A stretch of DNA of 64,000 bases from Litomosoides sigmodontis (taxonomy: Eukaryota > Nematoda > Chromadorea > Rhabditida > Onchocercidae): contig OY718806.1 in assembly GCA_963070105.1 (NCBI GenBank), positions 8,383,865-8,447,864 of the forward strand, written 5' to 3'. Numbering within the stretch: the stretch's first letter is position 1; every line of letters begins with the position of its first letter. The notes under the pieces were generated by a model. That model was not told the origin of the DNA, did not search any database, and saw only the letters and a list, made by a program, of their open reading frames with translations. This document shows, piece by piece, positions 20,983 through 38,707 of this stretch. The position numbers and the translations under genes are program-made.

Positions 20983-22968
20983 TTAAGGGATTTGATAGGA
21001 AAATTGGTTACAGCAAACTTTAGATTATTTGCGAGGAAGCCGTTCATCCAAATAATTTCTACATGTGGCCGCAATCTGTTCCTTTGTTCCTGATTGATAT
21101 CAAATTGTGGTTGTTGTTATTGTTGTTGTCGCTGTCGTAGATGTTGCTGATGTTACTTAACTAGAATTTAGGAACGAAACAGATGAACTTCACTCTTTTC
21201 TGCTCCCATTCTTGCTTTCTCTCTCTCTCTCTTTACGATACAAATGTCCTTCCCACGTAAAATGGAAGGCAAGATAGCATTCAGGATGCTTGGACAAGAA
21301 CGAACTCAGTGACACCAAATTGCTGATTGGCCGAAATCAGAAGTGCTACTGAAAATTCACATCTCACTTCTTCATATGTAACTAATTGTCTGACATGCGG
21401 GTAAATGATTTACAGGGATTTACTATTCGCCTTGCTATTCATGATCTCCGTGTTCGCTTTAAGAATAAATGATGGCTTGAAGATTGTGGTTGAAGATAAA
21501 AGCAGAATAAAATGCAAAGATCTAGCAACCTAGAAACTTATTTTATTGTTACTGCTAAGTAGTTCAATGAAGAACGCAAAACATTCACAAGCTAACACAA
21601 AACAAACTAGAAACAATGTATTGATTCTTCTGCATGCCAATATTTACTATGTTTTTTACAATTTTGAACCCAAAAATTAATAAAAAATCATAGGTGTTCA
21701 CAGTAAGGGATGGCATGTATCGAATTTATATTATCCTACTTCCCCCAATAGGAACTTTAAAAAAAGGAGCAAACTTTTCGGGATGCAAAGTTAAAACATC
21801 TGGCAGACAGAAGAATCTGAAAAGCCTTGAATAAAAATAAAACGTGCAATATTTCAATCCCGATGTTCCTCATCCACCCGTTGCCTGCCTTCTGTTGATA
21901 TCACAATCGCAGTTAGACCACGAATAAACAACGGAGGCAAATATACAACAGTTAACAAGAAATCGAAGACCTATCCACAAATCAATTTGTTGCAAAGCGA
22001 GAACAAAAATAATACGAAGAGCATTCTAACCTAAATACTTAATGCAACTTGATAATAAGAGGATAATCACGCCTCGTAACTTGAATTGAAGAAACAAATT
22101 AATTGCAGAAATCATGAAACTTCAGTAAGCTGCCATTATGTGAGTACATATGTAATGACTATAGAGTGCACAACGCATTTGCACGGGACCCATACATGAA
22201 AATGATAGCAATTGTGCCATTAAAATAGGCGCTTCTTGCTAAAGTAATAATTCATAATATAGCCATTTTTGGATGGATTACACTTTCTCAAATATATGTA
22301 TAAAGATCTGCAGCAGTTGTCACTAAAATAGCTCATCAAAGACTCAGAATTCAAAACTGCTTATAAGGGAAGTTTTAAACAGTTATGCGGCGGAAAGAGT
22401 ATACAAAGGAAACTGAATCAGAAACTTTAGAACGAGAAAATTCTTAGGACTTGGCTTTATTTATTTTCTATTATTTTGAAGAAATTTTAACTAAGTGTAT
22501 ATATATATATATATAGTTTTTCAAAGAAAAATTTTGACAGCATTTTAGCAGCAATTACCACTTGCAGTGCACAGAAATTATAACTATTTAAAATGATTGT
22601 CTAAGCTTTTAAATAACGTAAACCGTTTAGCGCAGTGAGATAAAATGATTCAAAAAAAGAAACAGCTCGTTTTTTTTCCCGATCATGACAATTACATTAA
22701 ACATATCTACTGAATGAGCACTGGAAAGCTACCGCTGTAGAACCTAAGAGATAAAGTTCCGAAAATTTACTTGGAAAATTTACTTCACTTCACCACCACT
22801 AAATGAAATAAAATGACCGAACATTATTATTATTACTGCACATGTAAAACCTACAATGGTACGATACAGCAAATGAAAAAAATGGGATAATTAATTAGAT
22901 AAAGATATTGCGCATATTTGGAAAGTGTGAGTCCTCACAGCTCCTTCAAAGTATCGGCACTCTTCAAC
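20983..22968. other. Intergenic stretch downstream of hexokinase
   Basis: AT-rich, with a short AT run near 22499-22516 and no coding signal recognised. The hexokinase 3' UTR should lie at its right edge. Confidence 0.6.
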
Positions 22969-26667
<3,699 letters not shown>

Positions 26668-29280
26668 AACTGTTTGAGACAACAAAAAATATATCTGAAA
26701 ATAAATATTAAGTTCATAGATTCCACAATAAACTCGACGTTCATATCGCGATAATGCAATTCATTACATTTGCGAACTGGATTCTAATTCATATTTAATA
26801 AATTTGTAACGTTGAAATCATGTACCACTTGTATCCTTTCAACATAGTTTAGACTTTACCAGAAAATATGTTTTTTACAATTAAATTTTAAATCCTAAAA
26901 CAATGTGCCTCACTTTTGTGAATTCATATGAACTCACATGTCAATACGAGTGATGAGGAAATGAAATAAACGAAGAGGAAGTGCTCATCTGCCTGGAAAT
27001 CTTGAATCAAAAAACACCTGTTCACGTGTCCACATTAATCAGCCAAAGTGCAATTGAAAAAAAAAAAGAGTGTAAGGACTACCAAAACATGGAAGAGAAG
27101 GGGCTTAAAATTCTGCAATACGTGTATAATGCTACGTGCCAAATCACTCAATTATGTTTTTTAAGATATCAATGGTTATTAATTACGACATACACCATAC
27201 AACCGAGAATGTAACACTTCTTAAAACACACTTCTAACATCCAGAGAAATTTGTAACATCAATTGTTGAGAACCGATGGAACCACTGAGGGGGAATCTGG
27301 CCAAGTGGTTACGAAACCCTCGAAGTCGGAATTTACAAAAGATGCGCGTGGAACATTCGATACTATATGAACTAACAGAAAAACCCACCAACGCATCCTG
27401 TATTCATCCCGAAATTCAGGACGTGTAACGAGTCTTGAACGGTATCCGGACAAATCAAATGATCAATCAATTTGCCGGTACGAAGACAGATGACTTCCGA
27501 CAACTCATAACTTCCCCACACACAAAGCAACAACACCCAACGAACGAAAGCATATATTGAAGTGATGCCAAAAATTTCACGGGAGTACTTCAAAACCCAT
27601 TTAAAAGAAAGCAGCGCTTTATATCACACGAAAAACCCAATCACCATCATTGCTGCATTGGGAAGTCTCGGAACTGACAAAAAGTAATGCTGCCATTGTT
27701 AGTAATTAAAAGTTTTTGAAGTCGTTGAAATTAATGTTTTCAATTTGAGACGAGCAGACAACATACCTTTTGTTTTTCATCAATTGCTTGGCTATTTCTT
27801 TTACTACACATTATTTTGTTTGGTTAGAATGTTTGGCTGTACGTGCAACACGTGGAATAGGACCATTGGTTGTCAAAATCGTTGAGGTAAAACAACGTAA
27901 TAAGAATGAAAAAAAAACTAAAAATCAAAATAAGGAATCAGTGATTAATCGGACAGTGTAAATTCATACGTATCGGAGATGCATGATTGGATAAGGATGA
28001 CAAAATATAAGAATTGAAGGCAAGAAAGAGGACAGATGGGATACGAAAAAGGTCAAGATGACGCGAAGATAACAAGTCACCTATCTATCTACCTGCTGTC
28101 TTTATATGGTAAATGTAGAAGGTATGCCATTTATAAATATATCTGAAGGTGTATAAAGGGATGCATTCATATTAATTACGTGGTAAGTAATATGGTAACA
28201 ATTAAGCTAGGAAGATTTATAGTAACGCATGTTGAAATGTTATCGTATTATTGATAGTGATAAGACTGAAATTAGTAGGAGCAGAGGTCAGTAATGATTT
28301 ATGAATTAAATATAAAATTGCATTATTTCATCCTAACAGATGTATCAAACGCCAAAAGACATACGTGCCTAGACCTAGACATATCACACATATAGCAAGT
28401 GTAAATAAGAGTGGAAGGAAATTCATAGGTAAGAAAGGTGTTGTTAAAGTGGATGAGGTTTTAATAAGTTTTCAAGCGGTGTAAAAGGTTAGCAAACTTC
28501 CGTTTTCCTGTTGTGGGAATGTCTACTGTGTTTGTCTCAAACGGTCGTTACTTTCATACAGATGCATCGTAATTAAGCCTTATTCAATAATACGATCATT
28601 GCTAAGCATCCAATTGAAGAACATTATAGAATAAATGTTATTCCTTCTCCTTCTCTTCTTACTCCTCATAAACCCCTCCCCCACCCCCCCCCCCCCACTC
28701 TTCGATACTTTACAAATTTTCGGAAAAATTGATCTTTTAGTGGAAAGTAACTCACTCACCTCAATATCTTGCACTTGTTCGAATTCACTGAACCACGGAT
28801 ACAGTTACAATCATCAATCCCATTGATGATGCGAAATTATCCCTTTTGTACGTTATGCATCAAATGATTTTCATTTTTTCATCAATTAATTGCCATTGCT
28901 GAGATGTGATCATTCATTCAATTCTTCTTTACACCTTTTTTTCCCCATTGCATTCTTTTGCGCATGCGCACTGATGGCTTTTCTTCAGTAATTTTCCATT
29001 CATTTCATGCTTTACAAATTTAATTGAGATAATTTATTTGGTGCGGAATATAATTAAAATGAAACAAATCACTCTGTAATTCATACCTTACCCTATAATA
29101 ACATTATCGTCTTTTTAATGCTAACCGCATAAGAGATAGCGTTTAATTTTAATTCCACCTCTCAAACACCTTATCAATTCTTCCCGAGAATCAGGCTGAT
29201 TTTTTCGAATCGTATTATGATAGGGTGCTTTTGATTCTGATTTCCTTGAATAAGCTACTTTGTGTTTCAGATAATTTGCT
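26668..29280. other. Intergenic region with weak open frames
   Basis: This lies between the hexokinase start and the SLC17 stop. Overlapping minus-strand frames at about 27259-27593 (containing EVICLRTGKLIDHLICPDT) have some coding look, but I found no consistent splicing or family. A plus-strand frame at 27770-27961 is followed by a plausible GT donor. A poly-C run is at about 28685-28696. Nothing is firm enough to call a gene. Confidence 0.45.
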
Positions 29281-32200
29281 TCAGTTGGAAATCACTGTAG
29301 CTTGTGTATTCAGGCTGTGTGTTGAGGGTATTGAACTTGGTGCTGACCACCACTGTCGTTCACTGGATCCCCACACTGTAAATACTATCACTGGTAAGGC
29401 TGCTACAGCACCAGATAGATAAAATACCTGAAATTAGAAATAAAAAAACAGGTCAAAAAAGAAGGTAAAGATTAAACGATGAAAAGGGGAAATCAAACAT
29501 GCAATATTTTCTGGAGCCGCTTTACAGCGTGCAATATCCATTTCCAAAGATATTATTCAACATAGTTTATCCAAAGCATACCTTGGCCCATTCAGCTTCT
29601 GTACCATGCTGCACGATGTGCTTCGTGAGAAGTTTGTTGCCGATGCCAAACCATGCAACAAAAAAACACGAAAGACCTGTGATGACACCTGAATATGGTG
29701 GTGCAAGTTGTACCAAAGCTGTCTGTACGCCCGGAGTATGCAAGCCTAAGATCATGTAACCTGTATTATTATTTTGTTATCATTGTTATTATTAATATAG
29801 GAATATAGTGACAATTATTTTATTAATAGTAATAATAATTATTATTTTGTTATCAATTATTATTGTTATTATATTATTGTTTTATTAATAATAATAACAA
29901 ATAACAAAGAATAGTAATATCGAAGTGAAAATTGATTCCATAATTTATGGCCAATGAATGACAAATTTGCTGCTTTGATACCGCTTAAAGCCAAAAAATA
30001 AACTGGCTAACAGAGTAGCTAACAGATGACTTATAATCGTTCACTTATTTAAGAATTTTGTTTTAATCACGGAACGTTTGAAATAGTAGCAATTGATAGT
30101 ATTATTTCCTATGACAATAAATCGCTTGCATGTAGAAACAAAATTTATGTAAACATAAATCTGTACAAATGTTTCTTATTAAAGCTTAAAATATCGCTCA
30201 TTGAAATGTCTTCTTTTTAAATTTCAACCGCTTTTAAATGGGAATTAATTATTCGTGTAGTAGTTTGGTAATTGCCTTAGATTAGCAATGATAATTAAGC
30301 ACCTATTGACCACCATCAGTGATAGTAATTAAAGTAAATGGAAAGTTATTAAATTGCAATATGAACCTGCAAAAACCATCGCGCAACATAAAGGAATTGT
30401 TGCAAAAGAAGATCGTTCTTGGTCAAATTGTGGTACCGCAATAATACACAGTGATAATCCTGCTGATGCAATACCATTGAATATCTGAAAAGTTTCATCA
30501 CGCTGTTATGCAGTACCGTCCATTATTGATCTTCATATATCAATATATTCGATATGTGAAGGTGAAGAATTCTAAACAGTGAATTCAGTTGCTATTTTAG
30601 GTGTGTATTTGTTCCAAAATTTTTAGGTGATATTGGAGAATGTCAAATTTCACGAATTGCAAAACAAAATTTGCATTCGATTCCTGATCAGTCGGTCACT
30701 CACTGCAACCATTTCAGTAAGCGGTAAACGTGAATTTCATTCCTCTTCACCTCTCATTCTTTTGTGCTGCGAATTTTTGACTAAAAGATACCTTACAAAT
30801 GGTTGTTTTGGTCCAGCCAGTGCGTTTTATCAGCCAAATTGAAAAACTGGACGAGAACGCTTTGCTGATAAACAGGCAAAGTATTGGAAACGCTGAGGCA
30901 ATTCCATTTTTCGCAGGTGCAAAATGCAGCACATCGCGCATGTAATTAGGCAAAAATTGCAGCATAATGACAAGTGGGTACTCATGGCACACAAACGCAA
31001 AGATTCCTGCCCATACGGCAGACGATCGAGCAATTGCAGACCACGGCGTACGACGTGGAGCGGTACGCTTACCAATTGACTCACATGCTATCCTGAAATT
31101 CATTTACAATTAGGCGTTTCGCCAAAATTACGCATTCATAAAATAGCTACTCTTACCGTTCGTTCTGCTACATATGACTTGAGGATTTGATCGTCAGATA
31201 GGATTAGTGTCACTGACTGAGTTTCTTCCTCAGTTTGATGAAGCAGATTATTAGTGAGTTTCAATCAACATTAAACACTGTTACCTTTTATTGATTACTG
31301 CGGGGATCAATGGGACACACTAAAAAATCGATAGTTTTGATGATTAAGAATTGACCAAGTTCGATCCAATTTATTCTGCTTTTAGGTGTGGAAACAAATC
31401 CTTTAATATGGGAAGAGAAATTGAGCAAAAGTCAAAATTGACGTTCATAAAATACCTGCTTTCGATGTATGCTTGCTCTTGGCGTGATATGCAGTACTGC
31501 TTGGCAGGTTTATCAGCTCCCATTGGAATCCAAAATAATGCAACTAATACAGAAATCAATCCACTAAGATAGAATATAGAAGGCCAACCATTCATAATAT
31601 CTTTACGTGTGCACAAGTAACCTGCTGTTGGCAAAATGAGCAGTGTACCTAGAAATGAAAATAAAGTTCACGTACAATCAATCTATCACTACTGGATCAC
31701 CAAACGTTTCGTTCTTTTTGTGAAGCATGAAAAAAGGAAAGTAGTCTATTCCAACAATTTTATCGATTAATTTTTGGCACTTTTTTTTCAATCTATTTTA
31801 CTTCTTTTCATTTTTTTAAAAATCTATTCCACTTCAATTTATTACAATTTAATTTTTTTCCAATTCATTCAAGTCTTATTGCCTCCTAATTCAGCGAAAT
31901 GTATGAACGTAAAATTGGGATATTTCAAAAGTAAGATAGAAAAGCAAGTGTCGATGTTCATCGAAAAAAAATGACGTCTATTTGAAATTTGAAAGCTTAT
32001 ACGTCAAATGTGACAGTAGACGTGTGATGCATAGATACATAAGTTAAGTGACACACATACCAATTTGTCTGCCACTTGTAACAATACCTAAAGCAGCGGC
32101 TCGCTCACTCTGCGGAAACCATCGTGTTATTAAGGAGCTGGTGGCTGGCGTAAGGCATGCGTCTACTGCGCCAATTGCTAATCTTGCACCTGCCGCATAC

Positions 32201-34859
32201 CACACACTTTTATGCGCCATTACTGGTAGTACAGCATTAGCAATGGCACACAACAATAAGCTACCACCAATCATCCATTTGCCGTTTATTCGATCAGCCC
32301 ACAGACCTGTTATCACCATTAGAAGTGAACCGACATTTTGAGCCGCTAGTACCATACCTTCCTAAAATTGCAAAAATACGCTCAAGATGTTGTGGACATC
32401 TATTATTTATTCGGCATCATAGTGGGAATGTTGAAGATTTTGACGATTTGAAACGAATCATTTATTACCTGTTCACTTCTCCACTGCAGGTCACCTTCGT
32501 AACTATTTACGCTACAGGAAGTCATACAGATCAGTGCTACAGCCATATTTGATGTACTCACTGAAAGTGCTATGAAACAGCAGCATAAGAGAGCAGCTAC
32601 CAGTAGCCTGAAATTTAATCCTACAATAATTAATACAACTCGTTAATTGATCATTGAATGAAAAAACTGATCATACAATATCACAATTGTTTTTTTTTCC
32701 TTTTTGCACAAGCAAAAAGTTATACATTTTGAGTTTTTGTTTTTTTTTTCTCCTTGAAGTATTCAAATTTTGAACAAAATAAGTAGGAATAATTGTTTTA
32801 AATTTTTTAAAAATTTAAGCAACTCCTTAAATATTTACGGCTCTTTTTTCATCTCTTCATTTTGCTGCAAGTATGATGATGATGATATGATGGTGAATGA
32901 TGCAAGTTGTATTTTCAGTAACAATACACTCTTTCACTTTCTCTTTTGCTTTTTCGATAGCGAAATGAAATAGTACCATATGTTGTGACGAACGAGTTTT
33001 TCTTCATATTTCTTAATGTCAATTTAAAAAAGGAAATATTTTAGAAAAAATATTTACTATAAATTTAAGAATAATACTTTATTGTTGATTGATGATAATA
33101 AATTCGCGTACGTTCGTTCATTCATTAAATTACCTCTATCAAAAGGTAGCACAACAGCAGGTTCAATGACCTTACGTGATGAACGTACACTTGTTTAAAG
33201 TGTTAAGTAATTTGATACTAATTACGAAAACATCTTTCTCATTGTTGTTTGCAAACTATCCCATGCATCTCTGATTTTAAGCTTAATTTATCTCACAGCA
33301 ACACAGATGTAATATGATCGATTTTAAGTATCAGAAAATCGTAATCGTCGATTGACAATATAAAACAGGTTTTTTTTTCCATTAAAAATATTTCTCGAGG
33401 AAAGAAAGAACGATATATTACGTTCGTTTTGTTCGCTTTGCATTCTGTCTTCATGAATGTGAAAATTTCCGATTTATCATAATTTAACAATTTCCTTTCA
33501 ATTATTTTCCTTCCTTTAACATTCACAAGATACTTTTAGATGAAAAAATTATAAACTAAATGTAACTTTTTTTTTCTAAAAAAAAAGAAAATATCATTAG
33601 AGATAGTTTCTTTCTTATTACCATTACGAAAAATGAAGTTTAAAAATAAGCGGTGAAATTTTGCATGCATTAAGAAACTAAACGACAAATTCGATTACAA
33701 AGCGGTGTGATATGTTTAGCGAAGGGGCGGATTATGCGAGATGAGCTCAACGAAGGCCAAAGAAGGAGACGTGAAACACGTTGTAATTAACGCTTCATCA
33801 AAGTGAAGAAGTATCATACTGCAGACCAATGATTGCTTTCACTGCTAACAAAATTAAAATATGCCATTAAAATGGATGTTCAAGTCGAAAGTCAAAATCG
33901 AAATATAGCATTCTCTGTTGGTGTAACATATTGCTGAAGAAAAGTGATATGCAACATCATTTGCTGAAGCTAAAGCAGCTGTTCAAAAAGACTTTATATC
34001 GAGGAGAAAGAAGGTAGTGAGTGGTCGGCAGTTAACAAGAGTTGAATTCAAATTGATCATTTAATTAAATTTATCATATCCGGAAAGAAAATTAAGAAAT
34101 AGGATTGAAAATAAATGTGATTGATTATTGCACCGTAAAACATTGCAGGTTATTTTTGCCATACATCAACGGTTTCCTGAAATGTGAATAACAAATGCAT
34201 GGGTATTAAAGAGAGAACGCATACCTAATGGATGGAAAAAGTACAAAAGATCGAGAACTATCAATTTCATCGCCATTGATAACACTTTCGGAAGCGCATC
34301 GTGAAGAATCCAAACTGCTAATTTCAAATGTCGGACTATGCCACGGATGGCAATCAACGGAATAGTAGTTTTTCCTCAGTTTTGATGCGGATAATGGATC
34401 TTGCACCGGTTTCAAATGTGATTTGATAATATTTTGCTTCAATTTCAGTAAATCTGACTTATTCAATGAGCGCTTGTAATGCTTCGATGTATTTGCGAAT
34501 AAGTAATCATCCAATTTAGCATCATCCAACAATTTCTCCGATACCGTAGCAAGGCCTAATTTCGAAACTGTAGATTGTGAATGAAGGATGCTATCTGGCT
34601 TCAGCGACATATTGTCGAATATTGCCGACAGCATCATTGTTGCGCATTTTTCAGCCGCAACACTGAAATCTACGGCGAACGAGATGGATTCGGCAGTGGT
34701 GGTAACAGATGTTGGAGTGGTTTTGTTTAAGTCAATATTTGTGAAAGGTATGTGTCCGGCACCATCAATGGTAACAGTAAAAATCGCTGATTTTTTCGAC
34801 GATTCTGCTTCTCTGTTGTAGTAGCCACCACAATCGTCATCGTTTCCGGGAGGCGACAT
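29281..34859 (-). CDS. SLC17-type MFS transporter with long N-terminal extension
   Basis: A membrane anion/phosphate-type transporter of the major facilitator superfamily, complete at 670 aa. Exons: 34859-34225, 32607-32469, 32361-32061, 31648-31456, 31092-30792, 30484-30367, 29760-29582, 29427-29281; 2013 nt, all phases match. Residues 1-211 are hydrophilic, Ser/Thr-rich and have no membrane segment. From residue 212 the SLC17 core follows: TM1 (LLVAALLCCCFIALSVS), GLWADRINGKW (loop 2-3 motif), RWFPQSERAAALGIVTSGRQ (conserved after TM4), ALVQLAPPYSGVITGLS (family L.IAP.yaG...G), EWAK then VFYLSGAVAAL. SLC17 members carry glutamate, sialic acid, nucleotides or phosphate; the substrate here cannot be told. 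The first exon is joined only by matching phase (AG|G giving Arg just before TM1), which is common at this point of the family, so the extension is likely but not certain. Confidence 0.92.
29763..29910. repeat. ATT/TTATTA-rich tract in an SLC17 intron
   Basis: Imperfect trinucleotide AT-rich repeat (attatt, gttatt, taataa) beginning at an exon edge. It makes the intron partly self-complementary. Confidence 0.8.
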
Positions 34860-36150
34860 GTTAGTAGAGTTAGTCGAACTCTGAATAAATCGTACAGTCG
34901 CAGGCCAATAGCTCCTGCGTTTCCGGAACAAATACTATTTGCTTCGTTCCGGATGCTTATGACGGCCACTTTCCTTCCAATGGACAAACACAATGCAGAC
35001 AAAACGCGTGCGTGCGTGCGTGTATGTATGTATGTATGTATGTATGTATGTATGTACGTATGTATGTACGTATGTATGTATGTATGTATGTGTGTATGTA
35101 TATGTGTAGAAACATTTTCGTGTATTTTTTGCTACAACAAGATAACCACACCCTACGCGACACCTGTAATTTTTCCCTTTCTGGAAAGTTCATAGTTAGC
35201 AATTAATTTCCGGCTACTTTCACTGATCGTTCCATCCGTGTATGATCGATCTTACTATGTTCACATGCAAGGCTTTTCGCATGCTTTTTTTTTAAAGAGA
35301 AATTTGGAAAAAAAAAACGCACATAGGATCAATTCCTTCAGATAACTTTATGCGGAATGCAAAGTGGTAGATTTCCGCTCACCGTATGAAGATGCGCGAA
35401 TGGAACAGTGAAATTTCAGACTGCTGGCTGGCTGTACATATCAGATAAGTGGTGTTGGTTCGATGACAAAGCGTAGGAGTGATGAAAGTCAAAAGTGGTA
35501 GAAGGATGGAAGAGTTTTTCAGTCGTTGGACCGATCCTGATAACAGCCTTATTCTGAAGAAGAAAGTGATTGTTTTATGAACTGATACCAGTTCTCACTG
35601 CTAACGTTAATGGTTAAGTTAATGGCAGCCATTAAATTTTCTCAAAAAAAAAAAAAAAAAAAAACGGAACACATTTCCGACAAGCGGCTAACCACTGCAA
35701 TACATATTATGAGTAATTAATGCTTGACATTGTACCCTCCTTACACTTTTACAGTGTACGTTGATCAACTGTTCAGATAAATTTTTTATTAATGCAACTT
35801 CATTTCGTACTATCAGTTGTAGCAGTTCTGGTTTTCGAAAAAACACATGAGAGAGAGAGAGAGAGAGAGAGAGGTGGACAGAAGGGAAGAAGAAATACCG
35901 AAATTTGCTAGAATAAGAGAAACAATTTTTTAGTTAAAATATGTTGATTTTGCGGGGGAAAAAGTAATTCAGTCATATTCGGAAATGCAATAAAATTTCT
36001 TTGCATATATTTTCTGAAATATTTAACTGTTCAAATACATTACGCACCAGCAGACGTAGCTATAGCAGGAGCTTCCGCAATTAATCTATTAAATATCGAG
36101 CTATGGTGGAAGAGACCGACATGGCTATCAAAGTGATCGCAATGGAGTTG
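34860..36150. other. Upstream region of the SLC17 gene
   Basis: Intergenic sequence with no supported gene. It contains a (TGTA)n repeat at 35021-35104, a poly-A run near 35645-35663 and a (GA)n run near 35843-35873. Confidence 0.6.
35021..35104. repeat. (TGTA)n tetranucleotide microsatellite
   Basis: About 20 TGTA units with a few CGTA and TGTG variants, preceded by CGTG units. Overlapping frames on both strands are shadows of the repeat. Confidence 0.95.
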
Positions 36151-36163
36151 CAACTATAATGTG

Positions 36164-36664
36164 AATGCAGACGAAAATAAATTTAAGATAGCACATATAT
36201 TTGAATTGGATTCTTTTGAATTTATTTAGCATGTAAAAGGATGGAATTAGAGGTTTGTAGTGGAAAGCATTTTGTTTAGCAAACGCTTGCTTCCAGTTCT
36301 CCATCAGTTTATAGTGCCAACGTCTCTTTGGTTTAGGTTTGTTGGACAGATTATGGCCTTGATAATTTGAAATTTGAATTCGATGAGAATTAATGCAGCT
36401 AACACAATGTGCATATTCATGGCAATAGTAATTACTCTCCAATGCATGCTAATTTCTTCAACTTCTCACTGCATCAATCTAGCAGTTTTGTCAAATTCGG
36501 TTTCAAACTGCTCGGCTAGTTCATCTCCATGTTGTGCGACTTATTGTTACCAATGTTCCTCTTTTCCTGCATGAGATATTTCTTTGTTCGTTCCTTGCTT
36601 GCAAGTGCTTCTAGCTTTCTATCAATTCTATCAATTTCGAATTTACTCACAGTTCCTTTTTCTT
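36164..36664 (-). pseudogene. Frame-broken coding fragment, family unknown
   Basis: Three minus-strand frames in a row have coding character but do not join. The first has SKFEIDRIDRKLEALASKER (about 36655-36540). The second has GDELAEQFETEFDKTARLM (about 36530-36465), then a hydrophobic stretch NMHIVLAALILIEF. The third has PKPKRRWHYKLMENWKQAF (about 36345-36200). The shift between the first and second frames lies in a stretch too short for an intron. This fits a decaying gene or a sequence error. The first parts look like a coiled coil followed by a membrane helix. It ends about 150 bp from the left edge of the inverted repeat. Confidence 0.35.
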
Positions 36665-37151
36665 TAAATCATCATTTCTAAAACCGATTTTTTTTTTAAT
36701 TTTTTTCAAAAACAAGTTTTAGAAAAAAAGTGAATTACTTGTTCATTAATAGTCTCGATAACTGATTCATGAATTGCTAATGCATAACGTCATCTGGCAT
36801 TCAACCGTATTAATCATGAGAAATTCATAAAAGATTCGTTTGATAGTGTATGTATGAACCGTTCTAAATCGATGAAAAAGTGGAAATTGATGAGATGGCT
36901 GAAAAGGTTTTTTATTAAGAAAAAAAAAACGTTTGTTTAATATCTGTTAATTTTTGATAACTTATTCTAAATTGCAATCATGCTGGATAGGTGATTTTCG
37001 ACAGAGGAATTTTTAAGTGGGAAAAAGTTTAAAAAGAAAATGATCAAATTACATGATTTTCGTCCTTTTTTTTGCAAGATTAATGGTAAATGTGAAAGGA
37101 AACGAGCGTAATTAAATTAAGTAGGTTTAATTAAATGCACAATCAATTAAG

Positions 37152-38158
37152 CATGGTTATTCGATGGGAAAACACAATGCCATATTTGCATGCCGATCGA
37201 ACATTACAGCAACTTCATCCGCATCCGAGATGGTAAACGTTTTCTGCTTCGAGGAATGAATTACTTCTACAATGATGCAAATATTTACAGCTTAATGGGC
37301 CAACGTGCACGCTCCTTCTTCAACTTCCATTCAGGAAAATTTATTAAACGTGCATATATCACTCGTGTAATTGGAAGTTAGCGCATTACATTGACATTTG
37401 GGCGATGAATTCGCAGCAACTGCAAAAGTCACTGAGTAGAAATGATTTAGATGAACTGTAAGTAGTCGTAGAGCCTACTTTGTCAGCATCTAGCAGACGG
37501 TAGCTTTTCAACAACAAACTCCTGCTCAGTCCCTCTTCAAAATACAGGTTGCAATTTCAGTTTTTAGCCTACGATATTATCATATATGACTATGGCTTAA
37601 TGCATCGCGTACTGGGAACTAACGAATGCATTGCAAATTACCTGGATGGTGGTTTTATGCGATCTGTTTGGTGTCTATCGCATACCAGTTCATTGCTCCT
37701 CCTAATGATAGCATTAATTTTCCCAACAAAGCCTATATGGCTACTTTGGCCAGGCAAGTGCTCAACAACAATGAATCATTACCACCCAAATAGATCACTG
37801 ACGTGAAGTGTCTCATCGCACAGCAAACAGTTGCAGTAATGGAAGTTGAAGTATGAAGCTAGCAGAATCAGTACACTCGTTCAGTACGACAGGAGCTCCT
37901 GAAAATGAGATTTTTTCAGCACTTTTGATGCAGTCATCGTACGCTCTCGGCTTAGCAGTGCTAACAATGGCAACGGCGCCGAAGATACTTGACGCACTGA
38001 GCGGCGACGTGGACACAGAATTCGGTGCCGCATTTGCTGCTTACCTGAGCGGCTTCATCTCCAACTGGCTATTCACCCTTGTATTGTGGCATCATTACTG
38101 GTATATCGAGCAGAAACTGAAAGCCACCTCGCTAAAACATGTCCCTCTAAACGGGTAA
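37152..38158 (+). pseudogene. Left copy of multi-span membrane protein gene (5' truncated)
   Basis: Phase-consistent exons: 37152-37232 (weak), 37382-37457, 37548-37753, 37920-38158. The last three join to a chain with hydrophobic segments around RSVWCLSHTSSLLLLMIALI, LLWPALLMQSSYALGLAVL and AYLSGFISNWLFTLVLWHH, ending EQKLKATSLKHVPLNG. If the ATG at 37405 is used the product is 165 aa. Intron 3 starts CCAG|GCAAGT, a GC donor, and ends TTTTTTCAG. No family recognised; the layout recalls small four-span membrane proteins of animals. The identical right copy has a candidate first exon with a further membrane helix in unique flanking DNA; none is seen to the left here. The copy may therefore be non-functional or start at the internal Met. 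Confidence 0.6.
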
Positions 38159-38707
38159 TAACCGGAAAAGCTGAACTAGCATGGCACTCAGTGGAAAATT
38201 TTCAGAAATGCTAGTTATCAGTAATTAATGCTTTACATTGCACCTTCCTCACATTAATTATTAATACAATGTGTGTTGGCTGATCAGATAAACTGTTCAG
38301 ATAAATTTTCTATGATTGCAACTGCATTTCGTCCCTTCACCCTCAACACTTTCGGTTCTTGAAGAAACACATGGGGAAAGCGAGAGGGAGGGAGTGAGAG
38401 AGAGAGAAAGAAAAATAATACTGAAATTTGCTAAAATGAGAGAGGCATGCTTTTTTAAATTTAAATATGCTAATTTTACGAGGAAAAATTATTCATTTAT
38501 GCTAATTTTACTAATTTCGCGCGCAAAATTATTCATTTTTTGATATATTCATATGCATATGCAGCAAGAAAATAAATTTCTTTGGATATAATTTTTGAAT
38601 ATTCAAATGCATTGTAGATATTGTTGCAAAGATATAAAAAGGAAAGGTTCGTGAGACAGATGAGACTGTAAAAAAATGAGCGGTAAGAGTTAGCTCTTAT
38701 TGAAATA

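Noticed and set aside
35021..35104. CRISPR-like regular array
   Set aside because: A plain TGTA microsatellite without spacers, in a eukaryotic genome.
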